This document shows, in pieces, positions 1-12,698 of a stretch of DNA of 32,500 bases (its first letter is position 1; each line of letters opens with the position of its first letter). Source of the stretch: Neocallimastix lanati (nom. inval.) (taxonomy: Eukaryota > Neocallimastigomycota > Neocallimastigomycetes > Neocallimastigales > Neocallimastigaceae). Location: assembly GCA_016946835.1 (NCBI GenBank), contig JACVTC010000062.1:502501-535000 (forward strand), read 5' to 3'. Under the pieces are notes generated by a model. The model ran no database searches and was not told the DNA's origin. It worked only from the letters and a program-made list of their open reading frames with translations. A program made the translations under genes and the position numbers.

Positions 1-413
1 TATTATCCGTATTCCAATTAAATAATAAAGAATGCAGGTACATTTTAATAACAATAGTAATAACAATAATAATTTTATAATTATTTAAATAATATTATAA
101 ATGATTGATAAGAAAAAAAATTTTTTAATCAAATTATTTTTTATTTTATTTTCCTTTATATATATTAAACAACAAAATAATAATTAAAATTAATTTTTAT
201 TAGTATTATTCATCAAGCTCGTATCTCTAGTTTATTACCATTAGAATCTCAATTAAGTTTTGAACATTACTCTCATCTTGTCCAATTATTAATTTCTGAA
301 ATTGCTGATGCTTATGAAGAATTAGCAAATTGTGAAATTAAATCTTTAGAAGATGAAGAAATTACTGATATGAAGGAAAAAACAGAAACGGTTAAAAGAG
401 CAAATGAATAGTA

Positions 414-446
<33 letters not shown>

Positions 447-1633
447 GAATAAATTATTTTTATAATTATTTTTTAAATTATTATTATAGTTATGCTTTAT
501 TGTTATATATATATATATTTTATTATTAAATAATATCATTATCATTATTATTATCATTATTCATTTATTATTATAATATATTTATATTTAATATTTTGTT
601 ATTTTATTATATATTATTATATATTATTATATATTGTAATTCTAAAATTATTAATAAAATAAAATTTAATATATATATAATATATATATATATAACTTTT
701 AGCTCTTATAAATCTATTGAATTCCTTGAAGAATATATTATTTCTTATGCTGATCCATCTCTTAAACGTTTACCAGATCCAATACCAAAATCAATTGTTA
801 AAATTATATTAGATACTTGGTGGAAAATGGGTATTTTATGGTCAAGAATCATTGTTATTCCAAATGATGAAGAAAAAGAAGGTGAAGAAGAAGTTTCTAA
901 GGACGAATCAATGAAAAATGAATATTTAGATAATATTAATAAAAGGTAATATTACTTTATATATATATATATATGATGTTTTTATTAATTACTTAAATTG
1001 ATTTTATTAATATATATAAATATATATATATTATTATTATTATTTATATTAATATTAACTGAAATAATAATATATAAAAATAATATCATTATATATTATT
1101 AGTAAAAAATTATATGAAGCTATATTGAATTATTGTAAAAAGAATTATGTTCATCAGTATGATGAAAAATTAAAGGTAAATTTATTTTATTTTATTTTAT
1201 TTTATTTATTTTTTATATAATTATAACATTAATCATTTTTCTTAAATATATATATATATATATATATATTTTATTCAATGGTTATTAATTTATTAATTAA
1301 ATATTAATTAATAATAATATTTATTTATTTTATTATTAACATATTTACTTATATATGAAATAAAATTCTAAACTTAATAAATTTATTCTATTTTTATTCT
1401 ATTTTATACTGTTTTATTATTATTATTATTATTATTTTTTTATTTTTTTTTTTTTTATTTTTTTTTTTACATATCTATATATTTATTATTGTTATATTTT
1501 TATTTTATATATATATATAATATTTATATATTCAGACGGTAAAACAATTATTAGAAAGTACAGATCAAGAGATTGAAAAGACAACTAATTTAACTAAAGT
1601 AAATCATTGGTGTTTAACTTCATTAAATATTGC

Positions 1634-1637
<4 letters not shown>
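1..1637 (+). CDS. KIF-binding protein (KBP/KIFBP family), C-terminal part, 5' truncated by window
   Basis: Five exons can be joined in one frame: 1-37, 204-410, 703-945, 1103-1175 and 1536-1637 (TAA). The introns use GT donors (gtaagt at 411, gtaat at 946, gtaaat at 1176) and AG acceptors, and the phases agree at every junction. The spliced peptide contains NNKECS, then HQARISSLLPLESQLSFEHY, SEIADAYEE, KSIEFLEEYI, RLPDPIPKSI, and a terminal KLYEAILNYC segment followed by a helical tail ending SLNIA. Established family knowledge: animal KIF-binding protein has the same order near its C terminus (an RRxxxLxPLxxxLxxxYY segment, an acidic helix, YYxxFLDSL, a P-D/E-x-I segment, and a final KxxVDYC helix). 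That protein is an alpha-solenoid that binds kinesin motor domains and blocks microtubule binding. I recognised the similarity by eye. The N-terminal part lies left of the window. A diverged TPR-like protein is the alternative. Confidence 0.78.
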
Positions 1638-1675
<38 letters not shown>

Positions 1676-2744
1676 TAAAAATGAAATAAACAAGAAAAAT
1701 AAAAAATAAAATAAAATATAATAAATAAATAAGAAAAAAAAATATAAATATTAAAACAGATTCATCAATGATTCTTTTTTTTTAAGTATTGTATTAAGCA
1801 AATAAAATAATAATAATAATAATAAATAATAAATAATAAATAATAAATAATAAATAATAAATAATAAATAATAAATAAATAAATGATAATAATAATAATA
1901 GAAACAAATTAACATTATAAATATAAATAATTTTAATGCACATATATATAAATTGAAGCTTTTTTTTTTTTTTTTTTTTTTTTTTATGTATTTTATAAGA
2001 ATTTTAATAGCATCAAAACTTTTATATTATATCAATTGCATTATAATCGAACAAACAAAACAAAACAAAACAAAAACAAAAATAAAAACAAAAACAAAAA
2101 CAAAACAAAAACAAAAAACAAAAAACAAAAAAACAAAAAACAAAAAAAAAAAAAGAAAATAGTAACAATAATAGTAATAGTAATAGTAATAATAAATATT
2201 GTACATTAATATAATTATTTTTTATTTTTTTTTTTCTTTATTTTAGAAATTGAAAATTGTTTAAATTATTAGAAATCATCTCTATTAAAAAAAAAAAAAA
2301 AAATTTCTTTTAAATTTAAATAATTTTTCTATTTCCAAAAAAAAACTTTTATTTTTTTATTTTTTTTTTTATTATTTTTTTATTTTATTTTTTTTTATTT
2401 TTTTTTATTTTTTTTTTATTTTTTTTTATTTTTTATATATTTTTTTTTATTATTATTCTTCATCATCACCATCATCTTCTCAATCCAAATATATATAATT
2501 AGTATATAATATGAAATATAAATTAATATAATCATATCATTTCTAATCCAAAATTCCTTTTTTTTTTCCCATCCAAAAACAAAGCAAAGCAAAACAAATA
2601 AATGTAGTATATCTAAAGATTAATAGTTTATATATTTCATGTTATTTATTTTATTATTATTATTTTTTTTTCTTTTTTATTGTTTATTAAATGAGAAAAA
2701 AAAAATTAAAAAAAAAAATATAAAATAAAAAATAAAAAAAAAGA

Positions 2745-2775
<31 letters not shown>

Positions 2776-3624
2776 TAAAGAAATGAAAATAAATAATAAT
2801 AAATAACAATAAAAATAAAAGTAAAATAACAATAATAATAATAATAATAAATATATTATAAAAAAAATATAGTATAATATAATATAAAATAAAAAAGATA
2901 AAAGAAAATGAATAATTAAATAACGAAATAAATAAAAAAAAATGTTTAAAAATAAAAATAAAACAAAAAAAAAAGTAAAAGATAATAAACACTAATAAAT
3001 AAATAAATAAATAAATATAAATAAATAACAAATAAATAAAATAATTAATATATAAAATAATAAATAAATAAATAAATAATAAATAAATAAATAAATAATA
3101 AATCATAAAATAATATATAAATTAAATTTTATTTTTATTTTTATTTTTATTATTTATTTTATAATTTTTTATTTTTATAAATAATTGAATGCACAATACA
3201 ATAAATTGAATTTTATCCTTTTTTTGTACTACATGAAATTAATATATTAATATATAATTAAAATATATAATGTTAAGAATGGATAATCCATTTTTTCAAA
3301 TTGGATGTATATGATGTTACATTTATTATAAATCAGAATAATAATAAGAATAATAATAATACTATACACTATATATTATTAACTTTGTATATATAATAAC
3401 TATATAACGTTTGGAAAAAATTTGGCATTTCAAAAAATTTTAATTAATAAAATTAATAAATAAATTAATAAATAAAATAATTTTAATGATGTTAAATTTG
3501 AGTTAAAGATTTTTTTTTTTTTGACTATTCTTTTAATATTTATTTTTTTTAAAAAAAATATATATATATATTGAAATTTTAAACAAGTATGAATTTTTAA
3601 TTAAGATTAATTTTTTAAACTATC

Positions 3625-3826
<202 letters not shown>

Positions 3827-4593
3827 TTTATATGACAGAATTCTAATAATTTTTTTTTTTTTTTTTTTTTTTTTTCATTTGATCATTATTCATTATTTTC
3901 TTTTTTATTACACATTAGGAAGAGGTCGTGGTTTATTTTATATATTTTTTTGTCATTTTGGGATTTAGTTGTATTAACATTTAGGACATATCAATCCCAT
4001 TGCTTGTTGAAACTTCATTAAATATACAATTAGGTCTTATACGTAAAGGAATTGAATTTTTTTTTTTTTTAATCTCATCTTTAATTCTATGTTTTGCTAT
4101 CGATATAGATGCATCAAAAAAAAAAAAAAAAAAAAAAAATAATTTTTTTTTATCAAGATAATTATGTAAACTTTCATTTATTAAAATTTCCTTCATATCA
4201 CTTAAAAATTTAAAATAATAAAAGATTTATACATTTATTTAAAGTTTTATATTCAATATATCTATATACTTTATAATTATCCTTTTTTTTTATTTTTATT
4301 TTTATTTTTTTTTTTGATGAAAAGTTAAATTTATATATATATATATATATATTTTAATAATAATTTGTTCTTTTCCTTGATTAGTTTCATTTTTTAATAA
4401 TAATTCTATATTTATATTATATATAATTTTTATCCTTAATATTATTATATCAAAACGGATTATTTTATAAATTATGGAAAAACTATGGAACACAAAAAAG
4501 TTATTAATTAAAAATGAATCAATAAAATAGGAATGGTAATAATGATAAAAAATGAAAAAAAAAAAATATTAATAATAATAATAATAGTAATAA

Positions 4594-4625
<32 letters not shown>

Positions 4626-5430
4626 TCATTATTTAATTTATTATCCGATCTATAATTTAAATTAATAAAAAATTTTTAAGAAGTAAAGAGAAATTGCTGA
4701 ATTTATTAAATGAAGGAAATTTTTGGTTGTAAATTTTTAAAGTTATGTAAAAAAATATTGATTAAAATTTGTTATGATTATAAACAAAGTACAGAAAAAT
4801 GAAGAATTAAAAAAAAAAAAAAAATTTATATAAATATTTTAATGTTAATAACTTCAATTTCATGTGTATTCCATAAACATTATTAAATTAATAATAAATA
4901 ATAAAAAAAAAAACTTCATTACAAATAACTACAATATAAAGAAATATAAAAATATGAAATATATATATAATTATAAAATATCTTAAGAAGTAAGGATAAT
5001 CAATGTTATCACAACTCAAATTGAAAAAGAAGGTTTAAAGGATTCTTGTAAATATCATTTAAAAATTTGGGGGATACAGTTTCTTTTTTTAATAAATGTG
5101 GAAAGTTAAAAATTAACATGTTAATAAATTATTTAATGTTATATAAATGATAAAAAAAAAGTCAACCAAATTTGAATATAAATATAAATCCGTTATTATT
5201 TCATCAAGAGTTATTATTATTATTATTTTATCTTCATCTACTTTTTCTTCAATTGTTTGTTTATTCAGTTTAGTTTTTATAATAGTTTATAATAATTTAT
5301 TAAATTTACTATTTTTTAAATATATATATATATATAAGTAAACAAAATTTAAATATTACTTTGTTATTTATATTAATTTTGGTAATTAAAAAATTTCAAT
5401 TATTATTATTTTTTTTTTTTGTAATATTAA

Positions 5431-5480
5431 ATAAAAGTAATGTTTTTCCTTTATAAAAAAAAAAGGAAAACATTACTTTT
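5431..5480. repeat. Near-perfect hairpin (about 21-bp arms)
   Basis: The left arm ataaaagtaatgtttttcc, continuing through ttt, pairs with the right arm aaaggaaaacattacttttat. There is one bulged base (five T versus four A), and the loop is A-rich and about 8 nt. It lies in the spacer between the KBP and SURF4 genes. It could be a small foldback element or only a chance hairpin in AT-rich DNA; the mixed-base core (AGTAATG/CATTACT plus TCC/GGA) makes chance less likely than for pure AT hairpins. Confidence 0.75.
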
Positions 5481-5503
5481 ATATCCTTTTTTTTTTTTTT
5501 TTT

Positions 5504-5608
5504 AAATTATATAATCAAAAATTTAATATTTAATTAAATTATTAATATATAAAGAGTAAAGAGTATATAATATTTATATTGAATAATTGCAATATATCAT
5601 AATCTATT

Positions 5609-5666
<58 letters not shown>

Positions 5667-5682
5667 TATAATCAAAAATTTA
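5504..5682. repeat. 22-bp direct repeat after poly-T (two copies)
   Basis: The sequence aaattatataatcaaaaatt followed by ta occurs at 5504-5525 and again at 5661-5682, each time directly after a long poly-T tract. The 157-bp spacing and identical poly-T junction suggest a local duplication just downstream of the 5431-5480 hairpin. Confidence 0.7.
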
Positions 5683-6428
5683 TTTTGGAATAACATAATT
5701 TTAAAGTATATATTTATATTTTAATCTTTGATATTAATAAAAAAAAAAAAAAAAAAACTTTTTATATATATTACTATTTAAACCAATAAATATATACTGA
5801 TGTTAACAATAAAGTTTAATATTCTTATAATAAAATAAAATAATAAAGTTGTAATCAATTTATTGTTTATGTTATAAAATTATGGGTATTATATTATTAT
5901 TATTTTTTTTTACTTTATACTTTGAGTTAAAGAAGTAAAAATAATATAATAATTATATAAAAAAAAAATATGTAATTATATTCATTTAAAGTAATAATAA
6001 GTGTTGATTTTGTTAACAATTAATATTTAATATTAAGTATTAATGTTAAAAAACAAATAATATATCAAAAAACTTTTTTTTATCATTATTTTTAAATAAA
6101 TAAATAAATAAATAAAAAATTAAATAAATAATTTAATAATTATAATATATCATCAACAATAATAAGAAAGTTTTTAAAGTTCAGTTTTAGGTAAAATTAA
6201 TTATGAAGTATTATATATTGAAATATTAATATAATATATAATGAATTAATTTTAAGTATATTGGTAAAATAAAATTAAAATAAAATTAAAATAAATAAAA
6301 AAGATTAAAGAAAAAAAAAAAAAATAACAAAAATAACAAAAATTTAAAATAATTAAAAATTAAAATTTTAAAAGATTAAAACGTTAACAATAACACTTTA
6401 AATAAAAATAAAATAAAAATAAAATAAA

Positions 6429-6464
<36 letters not shown>

Positions 6465-6750
6465 AGACTAATAATATTGTAAATTTAATAGAAATCAAAA
6501 GGTATTAAATAAAAATTAGCAGTAAACTAAACCATCATAAGAAAATCAAATATTAAATATTTTTATATTTAATAAAAATATAAAGAAAAAAGGTGTAACC
6601 AAAAAAAAAAAAAAAAAAAAAAAAGAAAATTATCAAACAAATAAATAAATATCTTTTCTTTTCTTTCATTCTTTCATTCTTTTTTTTTTTTTTTTTTTTA
6701 TTTTTTTTTTAAGAAAAAAAAAACTTTATATATATAATTTAGTAACCATT

Positions 6751-7135
6751 ATGACATCAGATTTATTGGATGAAGTATATATTAGAGTTAGAAAATACTC
6801 TAAAAAAATTGTTCCATTTATAGCAAGAGTTTTTATTACTTCTGCTTTTATTCAAGATTCAGTTGATATATAGTAATTTATTTTATTTTATTTTTTTTAA
6901 ACATATATATATTTAAATAATAAAGAAAAATTTAGATTTTAAGTTTTTTTTTTTTTTTATTTTTTTTTTTCTTTTAAAATAAATCAAAGAAAACTAAAAA
7001 TAATAAAAAAAAAAAAAAAAAATAAAAATTAGAAATGAAATCAATTTCCTTAATGAATATAAAATCAACATATAATGATAAAATAGTTAAAAATAATTAC
7101 TAGTAGATAAAGATTTGTGGTATTAATATAATATA

Positions 7136-7166
<31 letters not shown>

Positions 7167-7183
7167 AATTAATAGAGAGTATA

Positions 7184-7225
<42 letters not shown>

Positions 7226-7342
7226 AAATAAAAATAAGAAAATTGAATTTTAAATTTAAATTTTAATTAGTAGAGAGGAAATTAGAAATTATAATTGCTA
7301 TATTTTTATATTATTTAGTTATATATATATAAGAAACTAATT

Positions 7343-7376
<34 letters not shown>

Positions 7377-8430
7377 TATTATTATTTTATTTTTTTTTTT
7401 TAATTATATACTTATATGTTAATAAATTAAATAAATAAATAAATACATAAATAGCAAATCAATAGAATATCCAAGCTCATTTGATATTATTCGTTACTTC
7501 TGGTATTTCTATCAATGTAATATCATTTTATCATCTTTATTTTGTTCTATGTTTATTATTTCCAATAAAATGGTTGCTCCATGTACCATTTGTTTGACTT
7601 TCTTCTCGTTTGTTTCTTTACTTGTTTATCACAACTTTACGGATGCCATTATTATTACAAGAAGATTCTCCGTATTAGGAGGTTTATTACTTCTTATGGC
7701 TAAAGATATTGATAATAAAAAAAGACACTTCTCTCTGGGATTGCAAGATGTTCCAATGGTAACAAAAGGTATGTACCTTCAACTTGCAGGTCGTATTATG
7801 GTTACTTTCTTGTTCATTACTCAACTTATTGGTATGAACTATAAATCAAACATTATATTAAATATTGGTATTATTCTTCTCTGTGCTGTTGCTTTTGTTA
7901 TGATTGGTATTGGATATAAGGTTAGATATGTTAGTCCTTTATTATGTGTAGGCATTCTTTTAGTTAATTTCTTTATTTATCCATATTGGAAATATTCAGA
8001 TCCAGTAAGTTAACCATTTTTATTTTTTTTTTATTTTATTTTTAATTATATTTTTTTATTTTATTGTTATTATTATTATTATTTTTTATTTTATTTTGTT
8101 TTTCTTTAAAAAAAGATAAAAAGAAAAAACTATATTAATAATAATAATAATAATATTATTATGATATTCTAAATACTAAATATTAATTAATATATAACTA
8201 ATTGAAACTATTTTTTTTTTATTTATTTTTAATTTGTTATTACTATTATTTATTATTATTATATATATATATATATATATATTATTTATTTATAATTTTA
8301 ATATAAGAAAATGGAAAAAGATATTCGATTTGAATTTTTCCAAATGTTGGGTATTTCCGGTTCATTGCTTCTTCTTGCCTTTGACGGTGCTGGTGAATTA
8401 AGTGTTGATGAGAAAAAGAAGAATTATTAG
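6751..8430 (+). CDS. SURF4/Erv29-family ER cargo receptor
   Basis: Three exons: 6751-6872, 7455-8004 and 8308-8430 (TAG). They join in frame to 264 residues, close to human SURF4 (269). Intron 1 is 582 bp and intron 2 is 303 bp, with donors gtaatt and gtaagt. Established role: SURF4/Erv29 is a polytopic ER-to-Golgi membrane protein that loads soluble secretory cargo into COPII vesicles. Evidence in sequence: the N-terminal KKIVPFIARVFITSAFIQD segment, a hydrophobic multi-span body, the LGGLLLLMA motif (about residues 115-123), YLQLAGRIMV, the FFQMLGISGSLLLLA segment, and a C-terminal GELSVDEKKKNY tail. The tail matches the family's VSMDEKKK ending and supplies a dilysine ER-retrieval signal (KKKNY). 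The start is the first ATG after an A/T-rich leader. In a fungus that secretes many cellulases such a receptor would serve the secretory pathway (inference). Confidence 0.95.
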
Positions 8431-9183
8431 AGGAAAAAAAAAAAAAATTTTTTTTATTAGGAAATTATTTAAGAATTTTTAATCAAACACATAAAGTAAA
8501 AAAAAAAAAGAAAAATAAAATAAAATAAAAAAAAAAAAAAATTTTTTTTTTTTATAATTTTTTATTTTATTTTTTTTTTTATTTTATTTTATTTTTTTAT
8601 TTAATGATAATTTTATTTATTTATTTATTTATTTATTCATTCTTCTTATGTATTATTATTATTATGATTAACAATATTTATTAATTTTTTAAATTTTATA
8701 TTCATAATTATATATAATAATTTGGTTTTAAACCTTTTTTTTATCCTCTTTATATATATATACATACATACATATAATTATATAAGTTTTTAATTTAAAT
8801 ATATATATATATATATATATACATTTTTATTTCATCTTTTTTTTTTTTTTTTTTATTTTTATTTTTGTAATTCATAAAAGTATAATATTAAATTTTATAT
8901 CCCATTAAAATTTAAATCATGAAATATAGATATAAAAAACAAAACAAAACAAAAAAACGAAAAAAAAAAACGAAAAAAACGAAAAAAAAAAAAAGAAATA
9001 AAAATAGCATAAGAGTAACAATAAAAAAATTAAAAAAAAAAAAAATAAAAATAAAAAAAAAAATAAAATAAATATATATATATATATATATAAATATAAA
9101 AGACATCAATTCCTGAGTATTATAAAATTTTATTTTTATTTTTATTTTTTTTTTTTTTTTATTTTTAAAAAATTTTTATTTTA

Positions 9184-9239
<56 letters not shown>

Positions 9240-9584
9240 TTATATTTTTCTTGAGAAATTTATAATATGTGTATAACATTATCTATAACTATACAGACAG
9301 ACAGAGAGACACATCATTAGAAATATAACTCTATATAACTCTATAAAGAATTAAAATAAAAATATATACTAATAAAAATTAAATAAAATTAAAAAAAAAA
9401 AATAATAATAAAAAAAAAAAGAAATAAAAATAGCATAAGAGTAACAATAAAAAAATTAAAAAAAAATAAAAATAAAAATAAAAATATATATATAAAATTG
9501 AAACATAAATGTGTAATTAAATATATTTATAAAAAAATATATATATATATATATATAATCTATATATATAAATATAACATAAAT

Positions 9585-9624
<40 letters not shown>

Positions 9625-9930
9625 AAATAAAATATTAAATAATATTCAAAAAAAATTTATAAGTTTTTTATTTTATTTTATTTTTTTTTTTTGTTATTTT
9701 TTTTAATATTATTACTATTCATTATTATTATTCATTATTCATTATAATTATTTTTATTTGCTCGATAGATAATATATTTCCTTACTAAAAGTAAAAGAAT
9801 AATTTGAAATATTCTTTGACTTTTTTTCAAAAAAAAAAAAAAAAAGTAATAAAGTAATATATTTAAAAATAAAGATGTATAAATAAGTTCAAAAAAAAAA
9901 AAAAAAAAAAAAAAAGTTTATAGGCATTTA
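8431..9930. other. AT-rich spacer downstream of the SURF4 gene
   Basis: Contains poly-A/T, (AT)n, a (TTA)n run near 9183-9230 and a pair of dispersed direct repeats described separately. The minus-strand Phe/Ile-rich reading frame at 8912-9109 is translated homopolymer and is not a gene. Nothing else is seen. Confidence 0.7.
8990..9470. repeat. Direct repeat pair of about 45-50 bp
   Basis: The string gaaataaaaatagcataaga followed by gtaacaataaaaaaattaaa and an A-rich tail occurs at about 8995-9040 and about 9421-9465. The copies are essentially identical and 426 bp apart. Both are preceded by a long A-run. The mixed core TAGCATAAGAGTAACAATA rules out simple homopolymer coincidence. Confidence 0.85.
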
Positions 9931-10195
9931 TAGGCAACGAACCTCACTTTCACTTCCTTATGGATTAGGGTTTGAATGGACGATCTGAAAGAAATTTTGG
10001 TCTTCTCTCCCTTCAGAGGCATTGGGCCCCTACTATAGCCTGTCTTAACTACACTTTTTAAAGTGATGTGACGCTCCTTTTGACTTTGGTTAGTTTGCGT
10101 TTATATCATTGGAATAGTAACCCTTCTCGAGAACTTAGCCCTAAAAGGCATAAGTTCTGTTAAAAGAGCGCCCGTAGATGACACCAAGAATGGCT

Positions 10196-10229
<34 letters not shown>

Positions 10230-10662
10230 AGTAATCAACCAGAAAATGATTTGGTTCTTAAACAAAAAAAATCTCACATTCATTCCTTTTTATAATTTAA
10301 ATCAATAAATGTCTTCATCTCTTCCTTCCACCACCATGAAGGGAAGTAATATATCTTTGGTATCCTGTCACATATATACACACTCATTATTCAGAAAATT
10401 ATACTTAAATTAACACGAAATTTTCACCAACTGAACTATTCACTACATTAGTCGTAACGATACTGTTATTTTCACTATCACTAGTATTAACATTCCTATT
10501 TTCACTATCACTTATACTACTATTATTAACAATAGTATTCCTATTTGTTATTATTAATATTATATACTTTGTTTCTACGATCAGTATCTCTATTTGATTC
10601 TATATTATTCATATCTGTGATAACAATGTCTAAATTACTATTTGATATTGGATTATATTTAG

Positions 10663-10702
<40 letters not shown>

Positions 10703-11009
10703 TTTTTCATAAAGAATTTCAATATCCTTAAACTATTTCATTCGAAATTCACGGAAAAGATAGCATTTTAGAAAACCAATGTTTTCGATCGAGGATTACT
10801 ATTTTTTTTTTTTTTTTTTCTATAACAACAAGGATAAGGACACCATTCTGGATTCTAGACAGTCGTCTTCAATCATTTTGGCAAGCTGTGGAAACATGAG
10901 TAACAAATTTATATATTTATATTCTCATCTTGACACAAAGTTACTCATCGGATGCTAATGCTAAAATTCAGGATACTTGAAATTGAGCTTTAGGTAATCT
11001 CATAATCTC

Positions 11010-11046
<37 letters not shown>

Positions 11047-11376
11047 ATTTCTTATAAGCCTTAGCCTTGATTAATTTTCCTATGATATGGACTATTTTTC
11101 CGGGTCCATGGAGGGTTAATGGAAAAGGAATAGCCTACATCAAAATGTGCTAATTTATAGTTTTCTGAAATTCTGGTGATAATCGATGATTATCCTTTCT
11201 AAAGGGGCCTCCAGTACAAAAAGAGAAAATTGGAATGACTGGAAGACTGAAGAACGTGAAGCCTGAGGCTTTATATTGTTTTAAACTAGATATGAAGTAG
11301 TAACATTGGTGTTGATATAATTAATAATATTATATCATGGAGTTTTCTGCAGATTATCATTATAATGAATCAATTA

Positions 11377-11422
<46 letters not shown>

Positions 11423-11640
11423 AGCATTATTTGGTATATGTATTTTTTTATAGTATTCCTTAAACTCTTATGTAGCTATTGTAAAATGGAAATGTAAAAG
11501 ACTGATTCACTCTAATGCTTTCACTACTAACATTTAATTTACTTTTTTTTTTCATTTTAGTTTATTTATGAGTACGTTAAAGAAAATTGTTTTATCAATC
11601 AAAGCTTTACTAATCGAATAAAAATTCAAAAACTCAAAAG
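9930..11640. other. Less AT-rich block with decayed coding traces
   Basis: Base composition changes here: there are GGCC, GGGTCC, CTCGAG and similar words that are absent from neighbouring spacer. The block is broken by several poly-T/poly-A runs (about 10198-10228, 10671-10698, 10800-10820, 11013-11037, 11380-11417). Conceptual translation on both strands gives short sensible-looking stretches in changing frames. Examples on the minus strand are a stretch with STGALLTELMPFRAKFSRRV near 10100-10195 and one with LAKMIEDDCLESRM near 10850-10900. I recognise no domain. It is best read as the remains of one or more genes or a transposable element interrupted by homopolymer expansion. Confidence 0.45.
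10405..10670 (-). pseudogene. Asn/Ser-rich coding relic with a frameshift
   Basis: On the minus strand, from about 10668 downward, one frame reads a polar stretch that includes NPISNSNLDIVI and ESNRDTDRRN. It then hits TAG inside NNNK-stop. An overlapping frame continues with NRNTIV, SDSENRNVNTSDSENN and SIVTTNVVNSSVG before TAA at 10405-10407. The continuity of Asn/Ser-rich character across the break suggests a single former reading frame with a small insertion or deletion. Asn/Ser-rich linkers are common in AT-rich fungal and amoebal proteins, so no function can be given. There is no start codon or conserved domain in view, and simple-sequence expansion is the alternative. Confidence 0.4.
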
Positions 11641-11781
11641 ATAACAGAAAAAAAAAAAAAAAAAAGAACTTTTTGATTAAAAATAGATATAAAAATGATA
11701 TGAAAAACGGTAAAAATTAAATTTCTTAACTACTACGAATCGATCATTAATTATTATTAATATATTTATATACCATTAATT

Positions 11782-11823
<42 letters not shown>

Positions 11824-12698
11824 TCAACATCTTAAAACTATTTTTAATACTCTAAACGTAAACCCAAATAAAATTAAATCCTATCCTATCAAGATAAAAA
11901 AAAAAAAATTAATACCACAGTACATCCAACACACCATTTTTTTTTCTATATTTTAAAATAATGTTCTATTTTTTTATCTTTATTTTTTTTTTAATATATA
12001 TATTAAATATATTTTCTCTTCTAAAAAAATTATAACAATTTTTTTTTTAATATTTAATCTATTATTTTAATAAATAAATAGTTAACAAAAAGAAAAAAAA
12101 AATTATATTTATATGTATATCTATAATAATTTTTATTTTTCCTTAAGTATATAGAATTTTCTTCTTGATATAAAATTATTTAACGAATATATATATTTTG
12201 CTTTTTATATATATGAATGATAAACTTTTTTTTTTTATAAATATTGAAAAGTTCTTATTTCTAATTTCTTCTTCTTGTTTACTTCTTTATAACTTTAATT
12301 ATCTAAATTTGTAAATTATTAAAAATAAAGAAATTTATGATATTAAAATAGTTTTACTTTATTTTAAATCCTTTTTATTTTATTTCCTTATTTTTTTCTT
12401 TTTTTTTCTCTTTTTTTTTTTTTATTTTTACTTTCTTTTTTTCATTTGAACTTTTACTTTCATCTTTTTTTTTTTTATTTTTTTCTATAATTTATATTTT
12501 CTAAAAATAAAAAAATTTTTTATATTACAATATAATTTATTTATTGATATGGTAAAAAAAATATGAATACTCCTTTTTTATTTTATCTTCTTTTTTTTTT
12601 CATTAAAGAAAAAAAAATAAATAAAATTAAGGAGATTGGGCGATAGCGCTTAATTATTATTCTTTCTTTCTTTTTTTTTTTATTAATTTTTAATTAAT
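11641..12698. other. AT-rich spacer 3' of the chaperonin-10 gene
   Basis: Poly-T/poly-A rich sequence with no supported gene. A short GC-containing stretch, gattgggcgatagcgctt, sits at about 12634-12651, some 50-65 bp beyond the Hsp10 stop codon on the minus strand, and may belong to that gene's 3' untranslated region. Confidence 0.6.

Noticed and set aside
1953-2162. 69-codon frame with poly-Phe then Lys/Thr repeats
   Set aside because: It translates a poly-T tract and AAACA repeats only.
2687-3106. 139-codon minus-strand reading frame rich in Phe, Ile and Tyr
   Set aside because: It is a translation of TAAA/ATAA repeats and poly-A; no start context, domain or non-repetitive residues support a protein.
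3981-4196. 71-codon minus-strand frame containing IRPNCIFNEVSTSNG
   Set aside because: The middle is a poly-Phe homopolymer artefact; the last 25 residues look protein-like, but no family or splice partner could be found.
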